Shown: positions 1 to 8,269 of the stretch, in pieces
Layout: each line of letters opens with the position of its first letter
Position numbering within the stretch: position 1 is the stretch's first letter
Assembly (NCBI RefSeq): GCF_016863315.1
Contig: NZ_BOOQ01000021.1
Location: 62,001-126,000 of the forward strand
Origin: Planotetraspora silvatica
Lineage (GTDB): Bacteria > Actinomycetota > Actinomycetes > Streptosporangiales > Streptosporangiaceae
Length of the DNA stretch: 64,000 nucleotides
Direction of reading: 5' to 3'
Position numbers and translations under genes: made by a program
Notes under the pieces: generated by a model
Seen by the model: the letters and a program-made list of their open reading frames with translations, nothing else
Databases searched by the model: none
What the model was told of the DNA's origin: nothing

Positions 1-567
1 GTCGATGTCGTGGCACGACTTCGCGAGCAACATGGGCGCGTCCTGCTCACGCCGCCAGTTGCCGCGCACGAACGAGTGGGCCTGGTGCCACCAGCCGACC
101 GGCTCGAGGTGCTGCACGCTCACGATCTCGCCGATCCGCCCGGACGCGAGAAGCGAGGTGAGCACGCGGGTGTAGACGGTGTAGCGGAGCACATGGCAGA
201 CCGTGAGGATCACTCCGGCCGCCTCCACCGCGTCCACGATGCGCCGTGCGTCGGCCTCCGAGGTGGCCATCGGCTTCTCCAGCAGCAGGTGGTGTCCCGT
301 GCGGGCGAACGCCACGGCCTGGTCGGCGTGCTGCCCGTCCGGGCTGGCGATGACGGCGGCGTCCGCCGACCGCTGGGCGGCCAGGGCCGTCCAGTCCGCG
401 TGGACGTGTTCCGGCGCCAGCCCGTGCTCGGCGGCGAAGGCCGCCCGGCGCTTCGGATCGGGATCGGCGACGGCGACCACGCGGGCGCCCGCGGCCGCCG
501 CGTGGCGGGCGTAGACCGTGCCCCGCATGCCCGCTCCGACGACGACCAGTGTGACCGGCCGGCTCAT
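1..567 (-). CDS. Gfo/Idh/MocA-family oxidoreductase, C-terminus cut by window edge
   Basis: NAD(P)-dependent sugar or inositol dehydrogenase-like protein. About 189 N-terminal residues are visible. The Rossmann start reads MSRPVTLVVVGAGMRGTVYA, with the glycine-rich VGAGMRG turn, and the family signature EKPMA follows near residue 95 (the lysine is catalytic in this family). The GNWR segment near the edge is also typical. The ATG at 567 lies 20 bp after the upstream permease stop, so it is the last visible gene of the sugar-uptake operon and probably oxidises or epimerises the imported sugar. The exact substrate cannot be read from the sequence. Confidence 0.9.
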   Translation of the reverse strand, partial: MSRPVTLVVVGAGMRGTVYARHAAAAGARVVAVADPDPKRRAAFAAEHGLAPEHVHADWTALAAQRSADAAVIASPDGQHADQAVAFARTGHHLLLEKPMATSEADARRIVDAVEAAGVILTVCHVLRYTVYTRVLTSLLASGRIGEIVSVQHLEPVGWWHQAHSFVRGNWRREQDAPMLLAKSCHDID

Positions 568-586
568 GTTCGATCCTCTCCGCGGG

Positions 587-1399
587 TCATCCCTTGAGCC
601 CGCTGAACGACATGGTCGCGATGAAGTGCCGCTGGGCCACGAGGAACGCCGCGATCAGCGGGAAGGTCGCCAGCACGTTGCCGGCCATCAGCGCCGACCA
701 CTGGGTGTGCCGGGCTCCCGCGAACGTCGTGAGACCCACCTGCAGGGTGTAGGTCTCCTCGGAGTTGATGGCGATCAGCGGCCAGATCAGGTCGTTCCAC
801 GCGCCGAGGAACGTGAAGACGGCCAGGGTCGCGAGCGCGGGACGGGCGAGCGGCAACACCACGCGGAAGAACACGCCGAGGCGGTTGCAGCCGTCGATCC
901 GGGCGGCCTCCTCCAGTTCGCGCGGCAGGCTGAGGAAGAACTGCCTCATCAGGAAGACCCCGAAGGCCGTCGCCAGCCAGGGCAGGAACGCCGCGGCCAG
1001 CGTGTCGATCAGGCCGAGGCTCTTGAAGACGAGGAACGTCGGGATCATCAGCACCTGGGTCGGCACCATGACGGTCGCCATGATGGCCACGAAGGCGACG
1101 CCCCTGCCGCGGAAGCGCAGCCGGGCGAAGCCGTACCCGGCGAGGGAGCACAACACCAGGTGGGCGACGACGGCGACGGCGGTGACGAGCAGCGTGTTGC
1201 CGAACCACCGCGGGTAGCTGTCCTCGGTGAGGACCTTGAGGTACCCGCCGAAGTCGATGTGGCTGGGCCACAGGTGCGGCGGGAACGCGTTGATCTCGGC
1301 GTCGGGCATGAACGACGTGATGAGCATCCACACCAGCGGCGCCGCGAACAACAACGACAGCGGCATGAGGACCAGGTGGTAGGGCCACTGACGCTTCAT
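587..1399 (-). CDS. carbohydrate ABC transporter permease (MalG type)
   Basis: Inner-membrane permease of a CUT1-type sugar importer, 270 residues, the usual length. Six hydrophobic segments can be traced. The cytoplasmic EAA loop reads EAARIDGCNRLGVFFRVVLP, which docks the ATPase. The start ATG overlaps the stop of the partner permease (ATGA), indicating translational coupling. No ATPase gene is present in the visible operon. That is normal for actinomycete CUT1 systems, which share a multitask MsiK-type ATPase encoded elsewhere (established for Streptomyces, inferred here). Confidence 0.93.
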   Translation of the reverse strand: MKRQWPYHLVLMPLSLLFAAPLVWMLITSFMPDAEINAFPPHLWPSHIDFGGYLKVLTEDSYPRWFGNTLLVTAVAVVAHLVLCSLAGYGFARLRFRGRGVAFVAIMATVMVPTQVLMIPTFLVFKSLGLIDTLAAAFLPWLATAFGVFLMRQFFLSLPRELEEAARIDGCNRLGVFFRVVLPLARPALATLAVFTFLGAWNDLIWPLIAINSEETYTLQVGLTTFAGARHTQWSALMAGNVLATFPLIAAFLVAQRHFIATMSFSGLKG

Positions 1400-2313
1400 G
1401 AGGGTGCCTCCCCTCGCCGGGCGTACCAGAGCGCGCCCCCGGACACGACCAGGGTGACCACGAACAGCGCGTAGGCCACGGCCGCCCCGTATCCGGCGTG
1501 GAACAGCTGGAAGGCCTGCTGGTACAGGTAGAACACGATCACGGTGGTGGAGTCGAGGGGCTGCCCCTTGGTGGTCGTGTACACCAGGTCGAACAGTTGC
1601 AGCGCGTCGATCGTCTGCCAGATCACCAGGAAGACGGTGGCGGGCCTGAGCTGGGGCAGGGTCACCGCCCGGAAGACCCGGAACGCGCCCGCGCCGTCGA
1701 CCCGCGCCGCTTCGAGCAGTTCGCGCGGGATGTCCTGCAACGCGGCCAGGTAGACCACGATGGGCAGGCCCACCGAGCCCCACAACGACACCATGACCAG
1801 GGTGAGCAACGCCTGCGAGGGGTCCTGCAGGAATCCCTGCCGGGCGATGCCCGCGCCCGCGAGCAGGTCGTTCACGATGCCGAACTGCGGATCGAGGATG
1901 AAGTTGGCGAGGATGCCCGTGGCGGCCGCCGAGACGACGTACGGCACGAACAGGCAGGTCCGGTAGAACGCGCGGAACCGGATCGGCCGGTTGAGCGCGA
2001 GCGCGATCGGCAGCCCGATGATGAGCGATCCCGGGACGTACAGGACGGAGTACAGCAGGGTGTGCAGGGTCGCCGCCCGCAGATCCGGGTCGTCGAGCAG
2101 GTCGCGGTAGTTCTGCAGCCCCACGAACGAGCCGGGCGCCAGCAGGTTGTCGTCCCGCAGCGAGAGGATCAGCGCCCAGACCGCCGGGAAGATCGACAGG
2201 CCGACGATGACGAGCGTCGCCGGCCCGACGAAGCCCCACCCGGTCAGGTGGGGCATCAGCCGTACCCGGGGCCTGGCCCGCCGCCCGCGCATCGTGAGCG
2301 CGTCGGCGGCCAT
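1396..2313 (-). CDS. carbohydrate ABC transporter permease (MalF type)
   Basis: Second permease subunit of the same importer, 305 residues. A short basic cytoplasmic N-terminus precedes six membrane segments, and the EAA loop reads EAARVDGAGAFRVFRAVTLP. The start MAADALTM was chosen because it begins one base after the binding-protein stop and matches the family length; a longer in-frame extension would run into the upstream gene. It should form a heterodimer with the neighbouring MalG-type subunit. Confidence 0.92.
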   Translation of the reverse strand: MAADALTMRGRRARPRVRLMPHLTGWGFVGPATLVIVGLSIFPAVWALILSLRDDNLLAPGSFVGLQNYRDLLDDPDLRAATLHTLLYSVLYVPGSLIIGLPIALALNRPIRFRAFYRTCLFVPYVVSAAATGILANFILDPQFGIVNDLLAGAGIARQGFLQDPSQALLTLVMVSLWGSVGLPIVVYLAALQDIPRELLEAARVDGAGAFRVFRAVTLPQLRPATVFLVIWQTIDALQLFDLVYTTTKGQPLDSTTVIVFYLYQQAFQLFHAGYGAAVAYALFVVTLVVSGGALWYARRGEAPS

Positions 2314-2314
2314 G

Positions 2315-3595
2315 TCAGCCCTTCGCCAGGATCTTGTCGGCCTCCGCGGCCGCGCCGGAGAGCGCCTGCTGTGCCGTCGCCTGGCCGAGGAGAACCTGGT
2401 CGATCGCATCGCCGACCTTCGCCGAGATGTCGGGATACCCCGCGATCGACGGGCGGGCCTGCATCGCGTTGTCCTGGTTGGCCAGGAACGCGTCCGCCCC
2501 GGTGAACTGCTCCGCGAACTTCTTGTAGGCGGGCAGCTTCGAGGTGGCCTGGCGGATGGGCAGGTTGCCCGATCCGAGCGACCAGCGGGCGTCCTGTTCC
2601 GGCTTGGTCAGCCAGGCGAGGAAGTCCTTGGCCGCCTGGGCCCGCTTGGAGCCGTTGTCGAACACCACCCAGTTGTCCGGGCCGGAGATCGTCTGGTGGT
2701 TGCCGCCATAACCCGGGAGCGGCACCACGCCGTAGTCGACGTCGTGGTCGGCGAGGTCGCGCATCGCCCATGGGCCCGCCATCTCCATGCCGACCTTGCC
2801 GCTGTAGAAGAGCGGCAGGAACTTCTCGCCGTTCTGGTCCAGGTAGACCGACTTGTCGTCGACCGCCATGGCCCGCCAGAGGTCGAGGCTCTGCACGGCC
2901 TGCGGCGACGCGAAGGCGGCGGTCTTGCCGTCGGAGTTCAGGATCGACCCGCCCTGCTGCCAGACCATGGGCCAGAAGCGCCAGACGGTGTCCTCGTCAC
3001 CGGTGACCACGTACGACGTGCCGAAGACGCCCTTGCCGGGATCGGTCAGCTTCTTCGCCGCCGTGCGGAAGTCGTCCCAGGTCCAGTCCTTCGTCGGGTA
3101 CGGCACGCCCGCGGCGTCGAAGAGCTTCTTGTTGTAGATCAGTCCCAGGTTGTCGACGACGGACGGGACGCCGATGACCTTGCCGTCGACCGTGGCGGCC
3201 TCACGCGCGGCGGGCCAGAAGTCGTCCCAGCCGAACGACGGGTCCTTCACCATCGAGGACAGGTCGACGACCTTGGGGGTGTCGGCGAGGGTCGAGGACC
3301 AGGAGCCGTACATGTACGCGACGTCAGGCGGTTCGCCGCCGGCCAGCGCGGCCTGGACCTTCTGCAGCATCTCGTCCACGTTGGTCGTGCCGACCTCGGG
3401 GTCGACCACCACCCCCGGGTGCGACTTGTTGTACTCGTCGGCGAGGTCCTTGAGGGTCTGGCCCTCGGCCTCGGTCTGGCCGTGCCACCACACGACCTTG
3501 ACCTTGCCGCCGTCATCGCCGGACTGGCCGCCGCACGCGGTCGCGAAGCCGAGCGCGGGGACGATGGCAAGGACGATGGCGAGCTTGCGGATCAT
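2315..3595 (-). CDS. sugar ABC transporter substrate-binding lipoprotein
   Basis: Extracellular solute-binding protein of the SBP_bac_1 / MalE-like group, 426 residues. The signal peptide MIRKLAIVLAIVPALGFATA is followed by Cys21, a lipobox cysteine that would anchor it to the outer face of the membrane. The mature start KVKVVWWHGQTEAE and the IGVPSVVDNLGLIYNKKLF segment are typical of this class. Its ATG overlaps the GH4 stop (ATGA). The ligand is probably the oligosaccharide released by the co-encoded secreted GH114 enzyme, which is an inference from context. Confidence 0.93.
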   Translation of the reverse strand: MIRKLAIVLAIVPALGFATACGGQSGDDGGKVKVVWWHGQTEAEGQTLKDLADEYNKSHPGVVVDPEVGTTNVDEMLQKVQAALAGGEPPDVAYMYGSWSSTLADTPKVVDLSSMVKDPSFGWDDFWPAAREAATVDGKVIGVPSVVDNLGLIYNKKLFDAAGVPYPTKDWTWDDFRTAAKKLTDPGKGVFGTSYVVTGDEDTVWRFWPMVWQQGGSILNSDGKTAAFASPQAVQSLDLWRAMAVDDKSVYLDQNGEKFLPLFYSGKVGMEMAGPWAMRDLADHDVDYGVVPLPGYGGNHQTISGPDNWVVFDNGSKRAQAAKDFLAWLTKPEQDARWSLGSGNLPIRQATSKLPAYKKFAEQFTGADAFLANQDNAMQARPSIAGYPDISAKVGDAIDQVLLGQATAQQALSGAAAEADKILAKG

Positions 3596-4875
3596 GGCTT
3601 CATCTCCTCTCGGAGCGACTCGGGCAGCAGGTCGGAGTGCGCGCGCACCATCTCGTCGCACAGCTCCCAGATCTGCTCCAGGGTGAGGGTCGCCGCGGTG
3701 TTCGGGTCCACCATCGCGGCGTGGCGGATGTGCTCGGGCCTGCCGTCGACGGCGGCCCGGACGGTGAGTTCGCCGACGGTGGCGAAGGAGCGGTTCAGCG
3801 CCGCGCACTGCGGCGGGAGGTCTCCGACGGCCATCGGATGCACGCCCAGCCGGTCCACCAGGCAGGGGACCTCCACGGCGTAGCCGGCGGGCAGGTTGGA
3901 GATCAGCCCGTGGTTCGGCAGGTTGCCGTAGACCACACGTGGCCGGCCGGTCACCATGGCGTGGATGATCTGCGGGGCGTACTCCATCGTGGCGTCGGGC
4001 GGCTCGAACTCCCCCGCGCGGGCGCGCTCGTACGTGGCCACGTTGTCCGCGCTGATCTGGACGTACTCTCCGACGTTCAGCCGGAACCGCTCGATCTCCT
4101 CGTCGTGGCGCAGGAACCAGGGGAGGTATTCGGAGGAGTGCTCGCTGGACTCGGTCGGGTAGTAGCCGAGCCGCCGGTACATCTCCACCCGGACGCGCCG
4201 CCGCAGTTCGGGGTCCTTCTCGATGGCCGCGTCCAGACGCGGGTAGAGGTCCTCCCCGTTCGCCGAGAAACGCAACACCCACGACTGGTGGTTGACGCCG
4301 GCGCACAGGTAGTCGATCTCGTCGTACGGCACGCCGACCAGGTCGGCCAGGCCGTCCATCGTCCAGTGGACCGAATGGCACAGGCCGACCACCCGGGGCA
4401 GCTTGCGCGCCAGGTAGGTGATGTTCATGGCCATCGGGTTGGTGTAGTTGAGCAGCCACGCGCCGGGACAGACGTCGGTGATGTCGGCCGCCAGCGCGTC
4501 CAGGAAGGGGAAGGTGCGCAGTGCCCGGAAGATCCCGCCCACGCCCAGTGTGTCGCCGATCGTCTGGCGCAGGCCGTACCGTGCGGGGATCTCGAAGTCG
4601 GTCACGGTGGCGGCGTGCATGCCCACCTGGACCATGTTGATCACGAAGTCGGCTCCGGCGAGCGCCTCGCGCCGGTCGCGGTGAGTGGTGATGACCAGAC
4701 CGGTACGGCTCTCGCCGGCGATCCTGCGCGCTCCGGTCTCCGCGACCGCGAGCCGTTCCGCTGAGATGTCGTGGAGGGCGATCTCACTTTCCGCGAGCTC
4801 CGGGAAGCTCGCCAGGTCGGCCAGCAGGCCCTGGGTGAACACGACGCTGCCGGCGCCGATGAAAACAATCTTCAA
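3592..4875 (-). CDS. glycoside hydrolase family 4 (alpha-galactosidase/glucosidase type)
   Basis: Cytoplasmic NAD- and Mn-dependent glycosidase, 427 residues. The N-terminal Rossmann motif is KIVFIGAGSVVFT. The metal-binding CHSVH motif begins at Cys166 and the NHQ motif covers residues 195-197. Family 4 works by oxidation-elimination rather than direct hydrolysis. A TTG at 4875 is the start: AGGAG (minus strand, 4883-4887) sits 7 nt upstream and the Rossmann fold begins immediately after. The CHSV form recalls alpha-galactosidase/galacturonidase members rather than 6-phospho enzymes, consistent with ABC rather than PTS uptake. In this operon it may cleave imported amino-sugar or galacto-oligosaccharides. 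Confidence 0.92.
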   Translation of the reverse strand: MKIVFIGAGSVVFTQGLLADLASFPELAESEIALHDISAERLAVAETGARRIAGESRTGLVITTHRDRREALAGADFVINMVQVGMHAATVTDFEIPARYGLRQTIGDTLGVGGIFRALRTFPFLDALAADITDVCPGAWLLNYTNPMAMNITYLARKLPRVVGLCHSVHWTMDGLADLVGVPYDEIDYLCAGVNHQSWVLRFSANGEDLYPRLDAAIEKDPELRRRVRVEMYRRLGYYPTESSEHSSEYLPWFLRHDEEIERFRLNVGEYVQISADNVATYERARAGEFEPPDATMEYAPQIIHAMVTGRPRVVYGNLPNHGLISNLPAGYAVEVPCLVDRLGVHPMAVGDLPPQCAALNRSFATVGELTVRAAVDGRPEHIRHAAMVDPNTAATLTLEQIWELCDEMVRAHSDLLPESLREEMKP

Positions 4876-4890
4876 TGGGTCGCTCCTAGC

Positions 4891-4924
4891 GGGTGGGCCC
4901 TGATGAGGGCCCACCCCGGGGTGG
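4891..4924. terminator. overlapping palindromes between GH114 and GH4 genes
   Basis: A 10-bp perfect stem (gggtgggccc, loop tgatga, gggcccaccc; 4891-4916) overlaps a second palindrome, ccaccccggggtgg (4911-4924). Only one can form at a time. The structures lie between the secreted GH114 gene and the rest of the operon. They could be a partial terminator or attenuator setting the ratio of extracellular enzyme to uptake genes. There is no U-tract. Confidence 0.5.
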
Positions 4925-4925
4925 T

Positions 4926-5774
4926 TCAGACGCCGCGGCAGGCCACGCGGTAGGCGTCCAGTTCCAGATGTTTCTTCAATGAGTTGAAGTTCTGCGCGTT
5001 GGCCTTCGCGCAGAACTTGGACGTGGCGAGGTCGTACTCGACCTGCATGACGGCCTTGCCCGCGGCGACGAACTGGTCGTAGCCGTAGCCGCCGTTGTCC
5101 GCGGTCGTGCACTCCTTGTATGTGAAGCACTCCTCGTTCAGCGCCCAGTCGAAGTACGGCAACAGCTGCGGGATCTGGGCGTTGTCGTTCTTCAGGGCCA
5201 CGGAGAGGCCTCTGTTGTGGGCCTCGTTCGCCAGCCACGAGTTGTAGGCGAGCTGGTCGGCCTTCGTGAGGGGGAAGCCCGTCTTGTTGGTGTAGCCGTC
5301 GACGTTGTCCGGTTCGACCGCGTCGAAGCCCTTCGCCTTGCACATGTCGAGCCGGGCCCGCATGATCGCGCCGAGGGGCCCGCCGTACTGGCGGATGTCC
5401 AGCCAGCGCTCTCCCGCCCAGCCGTCGAGGTTCTTGCCCAGCACCGCGGCCGGGAACTGGGCGGCGTCGGGGCGCCAGTCCTCATAGGAACCGGCGCTGA
5501 TGTAGCAGACGACCTTGCGGCCCTGCCTCGTCCCGTGCAGATCGGAGACCAGGCCGACGGGAGCATCAAATCCATCGATGTCGTACATATCGACATTTAG
5601 ATAGGGACTCGTCGGCAGTGACGACAGTTGCCACTGCCAACTGGTCCGCAGGGCGGGATGCCAGCAGCTGGGGCAGGCGACGGGGGCCGGCAGAGCGGCG
5701 CCCTGCGCGGGGCTCGCGGTGACGATCAGGCTGACCGCGAAGATGGCGGTGAACAACGCCTTGAGATAGCGCAT
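4926..5774 (-). CDS. secreted endo-alpha-1,4-polygalactosaminidase-like GH114 protein
   Basis: A 282-residue exported protein. The signal peptide (MRYLKALFTAIFAVSLIVTA, cleaved near SPAQGA) precedes a single TIM-barrel domain of the GH114 type. Family landmarks include GRKVVCYISAGSYEDWRPDA, the WLDIRQ strand, CKAKGFDAVEPDNVDGY and the late ALNEECFTYKEC segment. The acidic residues in EPDNVD and NEEC are the likely catalytic groups. Members cleave galactosamine-containing polysaccharides. The ATG at 5774 follows GAGGAG by 6 nt and replaces a longer start at 5807 that lacks a good site. It is the first gene of the operon that imports and processes the product. Confidence 0.88.
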   Translation of the reverse strand: MRYLKALFTAIFAVSLIVTASPAQGAALPAPVACPSCWHPALRTSWQWQLSSLPTSPYLNVDMYDIDGFDAPVGLVSDLHGTRQGRKVVCYISAGSYEDWRPDAAQFPAAVLGKNLDGWAGERWLDIRQYGGPLGAIMRARLDMCKAKGFDAVEPDNVDGYTNKTGFPLTKADQLAYNSWLANEAHNRGLSVALKNDNAQIPQLLPYFDWALNEECFTYKECTTADNGGYGYDQFVAAGKAVMQVEYDLATSKFCAKANAQNFNSLKKHLELDAYRVACRGV

Positions 5775-5968
5775 GTGCACTCCTCGCATGGACTGACGTT
5801 CAGGCAAGGGGCGTCATGCGTGCTGTTCCTCACTCTCCCTCACCGCTCGGCCCACGATGCGGTGGGAGTGACAAGACCCATAGTGATCAGCAGGACCATG
5901 TCAGCACGCCTCGTTCGGCTTCCTTCCTCGCGACTGGCTCAAGACTTGCGCGTATTAGCTCGATTCGC

Positions 5969-5984
5969 AATGCTTTCGAGCATT
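5969..5984. promoter_or_regulatory. candidate operator between GH114 and PfkB genes
   Basis: The 237-bp divergent region 5775-6011 contains a locally AT-rich stretch with the inverted repeat aatgc-tttcga-gcatt. This is a plausible LacI/ROK-type half-site pair controlling the two divergent sugar units. No regulator gene lies next to it in the window, so the factor is unknown. Confidence 0.35.
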
Positions 5985-6011
5985 AATTCGCACGAAATGG
6001 AGTCCCGAGCG

Positions 6012-7112
6012 ATGTTCGACCTCCTCGTGGTAGGCGACGCCAATCCCGACGTGATCCTCTCGAGCGCCCCCCGACGTCCCGCGTACGGCCAGCGCGAGGA
6101 ACTCGTCGACACCGGCGTCCTCACCGTCGGCGGCTCCGGCGCGATCATGGCGTGCGGAGCGGCGCGACTCGGTCTGCGCACGGCGTTCGTGGGCCGGGTG
6201 GGCGACGACGAGGCGGGCCGCTTCATGTTGTCCTCGCTGGAGGCACGGGGCGTCGACGTGTCGGCCTGCGTCGTGGACCCCGCACTGCCGACGGCGCTGA
6301 CGGTCGTGCTGGTCGACGGCGGAGGGGACCGGGCCATCCTCACCGCGCCGGGGTGCCTGCCGCATCTGTCCGGGGCGGACGTCCCCCGGGAACTCCTCGC
6401 GTCCTCCCGCCACGTGCACGCGGCGTCGTTCTTCCTCCAGCCTCGGCTGGCCGCGGACCTTCCGTCCCTCTTCTCCGTCGCGCGATCTCACGGGGCGACC
6501 ACATCGCTCGACACCAACGACGACCCGTCGGGCCGGTGGGAGGGACTGGCGGAGGTCCTCGCGGAGACCGACGTGCTGCTGCCCAACGAGGCCGAAGTGC
6601 TGGCGATCGCCGGCCGGATCGCCGGGGGCTCGCCGTCCGCTCATGCGCCATCCGTTCAGGCACCGTCGACTCACGCGCCATCCGCTCATGCGCCATCCGC
6701 TCAGGCACCGTCGACTCATGCACCGTCGACCCGTGTGCCGTCGGCCCGCGTGCCCTCGACCCTCCCGTCCGGCGCCTCCGTGGCGCCCTCCGCCGTCGAG
6801 GCCGCCGCGCGTGATCTGGCCGCGCGGGGCATGCTCCCCGTCGTCAAGCTCGGACGGGACGGCGTGCTCGCGTGGACGGACGCGGGAGCCGTACGCGCTC
6901 CGGCCGTGGCGGTCACCCCGGTCGACACGGTCGGGGCCGGCGACAGTCTCGACGCCGGGTTCGTCGCGGCGCTGCTGCGGGGGCTGCCGCCGGCCACCGC
7001 GCTGCGGATCGCCGCGGCCTGTGGTTCGCTGTCGACGCGGGCGGCGGGCGGGACCTCGGCTCAGGCGACCTGGGAGGAGGCGGTGAGCGCCGCCTCCGTC
7101 TCCCTCCCGTGA
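6012..7112 (+). CDS. PfkB-family carbohydrate kinase with pentapeptide-repeat insert
   Basis: Ribokinase-like sugar kinase, 366 residues. The N-terminus reads FDLLVVGDANPDVIL, the G-G motif is TVGGSGAIMACGAARLG, and the C-terminal PfkB signature is DTVGAGDSLDAGF with catalytic Asp311. Residues of about 207-252, in a loop before the ATP-binding half, are a low-complexity insert of [HQR][AV]PS[ATV] repeats not expected in the family. The start at 6012 has GGAG at 5999-6002; an in-frame ATG at 5997 is possible. It is divergent from the sugar operon and probably phosphorylates the released monosaccharide. Confidence 0.9.
   Translation: MFDLLVVGDANPDVILSSAPRRPAYGQREELVDTGVLTVGGSGAIMACGAARLGLRTAFVGRVGDDEAGRFMLSSLEARGVDVSACVVDPALPTALTVVLVDGGGDRAILTAPGCLPHLSGADVPRELLASSRHVHAASFFLQPRLAADLPSLFSVARSHGATTSLDTNDDPSGRWEGLAEVLAETDVLLPNEAEVLAIAGRIAGGSPSAHAPSVQAPSTHAPSAHAPSAQAPSTHAPSTRVPSARVPSTLPSGASVAPSAVEAAARDLAARGMLPVVKLGRDGVLAWTDAGAVRAPAVAVTPVDTVGAGDSLDAGFVAALLRGLPPATALRIAAACGSLSTRAAGGTSAQATWEEAVSAASVSLP
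6636..6763 (+). repeat. 15-bp in-frame tandem repeats inside the PfkB gene
   Basis: About eight degenerate 15-bp units alternate between two versions (roughly cgccatccgctcatg and caccgtcgactcatg). They encode HAPSA, QAPST, HAPST and RVPSA type pentapeptides. The frame is kept throughout, so the gene stays open. Confidence 0.85.
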
Positions 7113-7621
7113 TCCCCGTGGACCGCGGCGCGGACAACGGCGCGGGCAGCGGCGGGGCGGTGTTCACCGACGACAGGCATCCGGCTGGCCTGGCCGGCTC
7201 GCCCGCTCATCTCACAAGAGGTCGTCGCTCGCGGATCCAGGGGCAAGGGGCCGCTTTTTCGTTTCTCATGGAATCTCGGACGGCTTCCATGAGAAACGAA
7301 AAGGCCGAGACTGCACGAGCGACCGGCCACGGCCGTTGGCCAGATCCGCCTCGGATGGTGCGGCGAAAGCGAACGGGGATGAACAGGCACTCGTTCGACT
7401 GCGCTGTCTCCTGAACACGGGCATGCCGGTCGACATGAGTCGGCCAAAGATACGACGGAAACCGGCAACCAGTGATCTTGAGTTGAACTTGCCGCAGGTG
7501 AGGTGCTGGGGCGGATCGGCGTCGGCTGCCCGACCAGGGACAGCGATGCGCAAACGCAGCCGGAGGCCCGATCTTGTGTCACCGTTCGCAGTGGACTTCT
7601 TCGCGTACCCGCTCAGATCAG
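7113..7621. other. gene-free stretch downstream of PfkB
   Basis: No convincing gene is seen in 509 bp. The short open frames here have no family resemblance or ribosome binding site. The main content is the long hairpin at 7256-7302. The segment around 7475-7500 is less G+C-rich than its surroundings. Confidence 0.5.
7256..7302. terminator. 18-bp perfect-stem hairpin
   Basis: The arms ttttcgtttctcatggaa (7256-7273) and its exact complement (7285-7302) flank an 11-nt loop. GGCC occurs just outside both arms. The T-rich outer arm and A-rich partner make it look like a rho-independent terminator for either strand, but it is longer and less G+C-rich than neighbouring terminators. It could also be the remnant of a small inverted-repeat element. 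Confidence 0.6.
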
Positions 7622-8203
7622 TCAACGGCGTACCCGATAGCGCAGGTGAAGCACCCGGTTGCCCTGAATCACCACCTCAGGATCCTCCAACATGTGCTGC
7701 GCGTGGACCGACCCGAAGTAGCGCTTGCCGGACCCGAACACGACGGGCACGACGTCCATGCGCACCTCGTCGATCAGGCCCGCGGCCAGCACCTGGCCAC
7801 CGACGTCGCCAGCGGCGACCTCGACCATGCGGTCACCCGCAAGTTCCTGCGCCTTGGCCACGGCTGCCTTGACGCCGTCGACGAAGTGAAACGGCGCCTC
7901 GGGGTCCCAGCCTTCGGGCTCCGGCCGGTGCGTCACGACGACCACGTGATCGATCCCGCCCGGAGGTTTCCCGTCCCAGCCGTCCGTCATGTCGAAGACG
8001 TGGCGGCCGACGATCGTGACTCCGATCTGGTCCCAGTACGGCCGGGTGTAGTCGTAGGACGTCTGCGACACCTTCAGCTCGCCGCTCTCGTCCAACGGGA
8101 CGTCGCCGCTGGACAACCAGTCGAACAGCGGTCCGGGCTGGTCATTCTCGTCCGCGACGAAGCCGTCCACCGACACCGAGCTGTACATGACCACCTTGCC
8201 CAC
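7622..8203 (-). CDS. dihydrofolate reductase family protein (RibD C-terminal domain)
   Basis: A 193-residue single-domain protein of the RibD-C/DHFR-like superfamily. The start VGKVVMYSSVSVDGFVADEN carries the family SxDG motif. The central VTIVGRHVFDMTDGWDG and the later DEVRMDVVPVVFGSGKRYF match the conserved substrate-loop and last-strand motifs. The GTG at 8203 was chosen because AGGAG lies 6-7 nt upstream; the longer frame to 8233 lacks a site. Members reduce pteridine- or flavin-precursor-like substrates with NADPH, but most actinobacterial copies are uncharacterised. The AraC gene 66 bp upstream reads the same way and may control it. Confidence 0.85.
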   Translation of the reverse strand: MGKVVMYSSVSVDGFVADENDQPGPLFDWLSSGDVPLDESGELKVSQTSYDYTRPYWDQIGVTIVGRHVFDMTDGWDGKPPGGIDHVVVVTHRPEPEGWDPEAPFHFVDGVKAAVAKAQELAGDRMVEVAAGDVGGQVLAAGLIDEVRMDVVPVVFGSGKRYFGSVHAQHMLEDPEVVIQGNRVLHLRYRVRR

Positions 8204-8269
8204 GGGGCTCTCCTCTGCTTTGGGTGCCCCCAAATTAGCGTGTCGTGAGCTGTCGCTTCTTGTAAGAAA

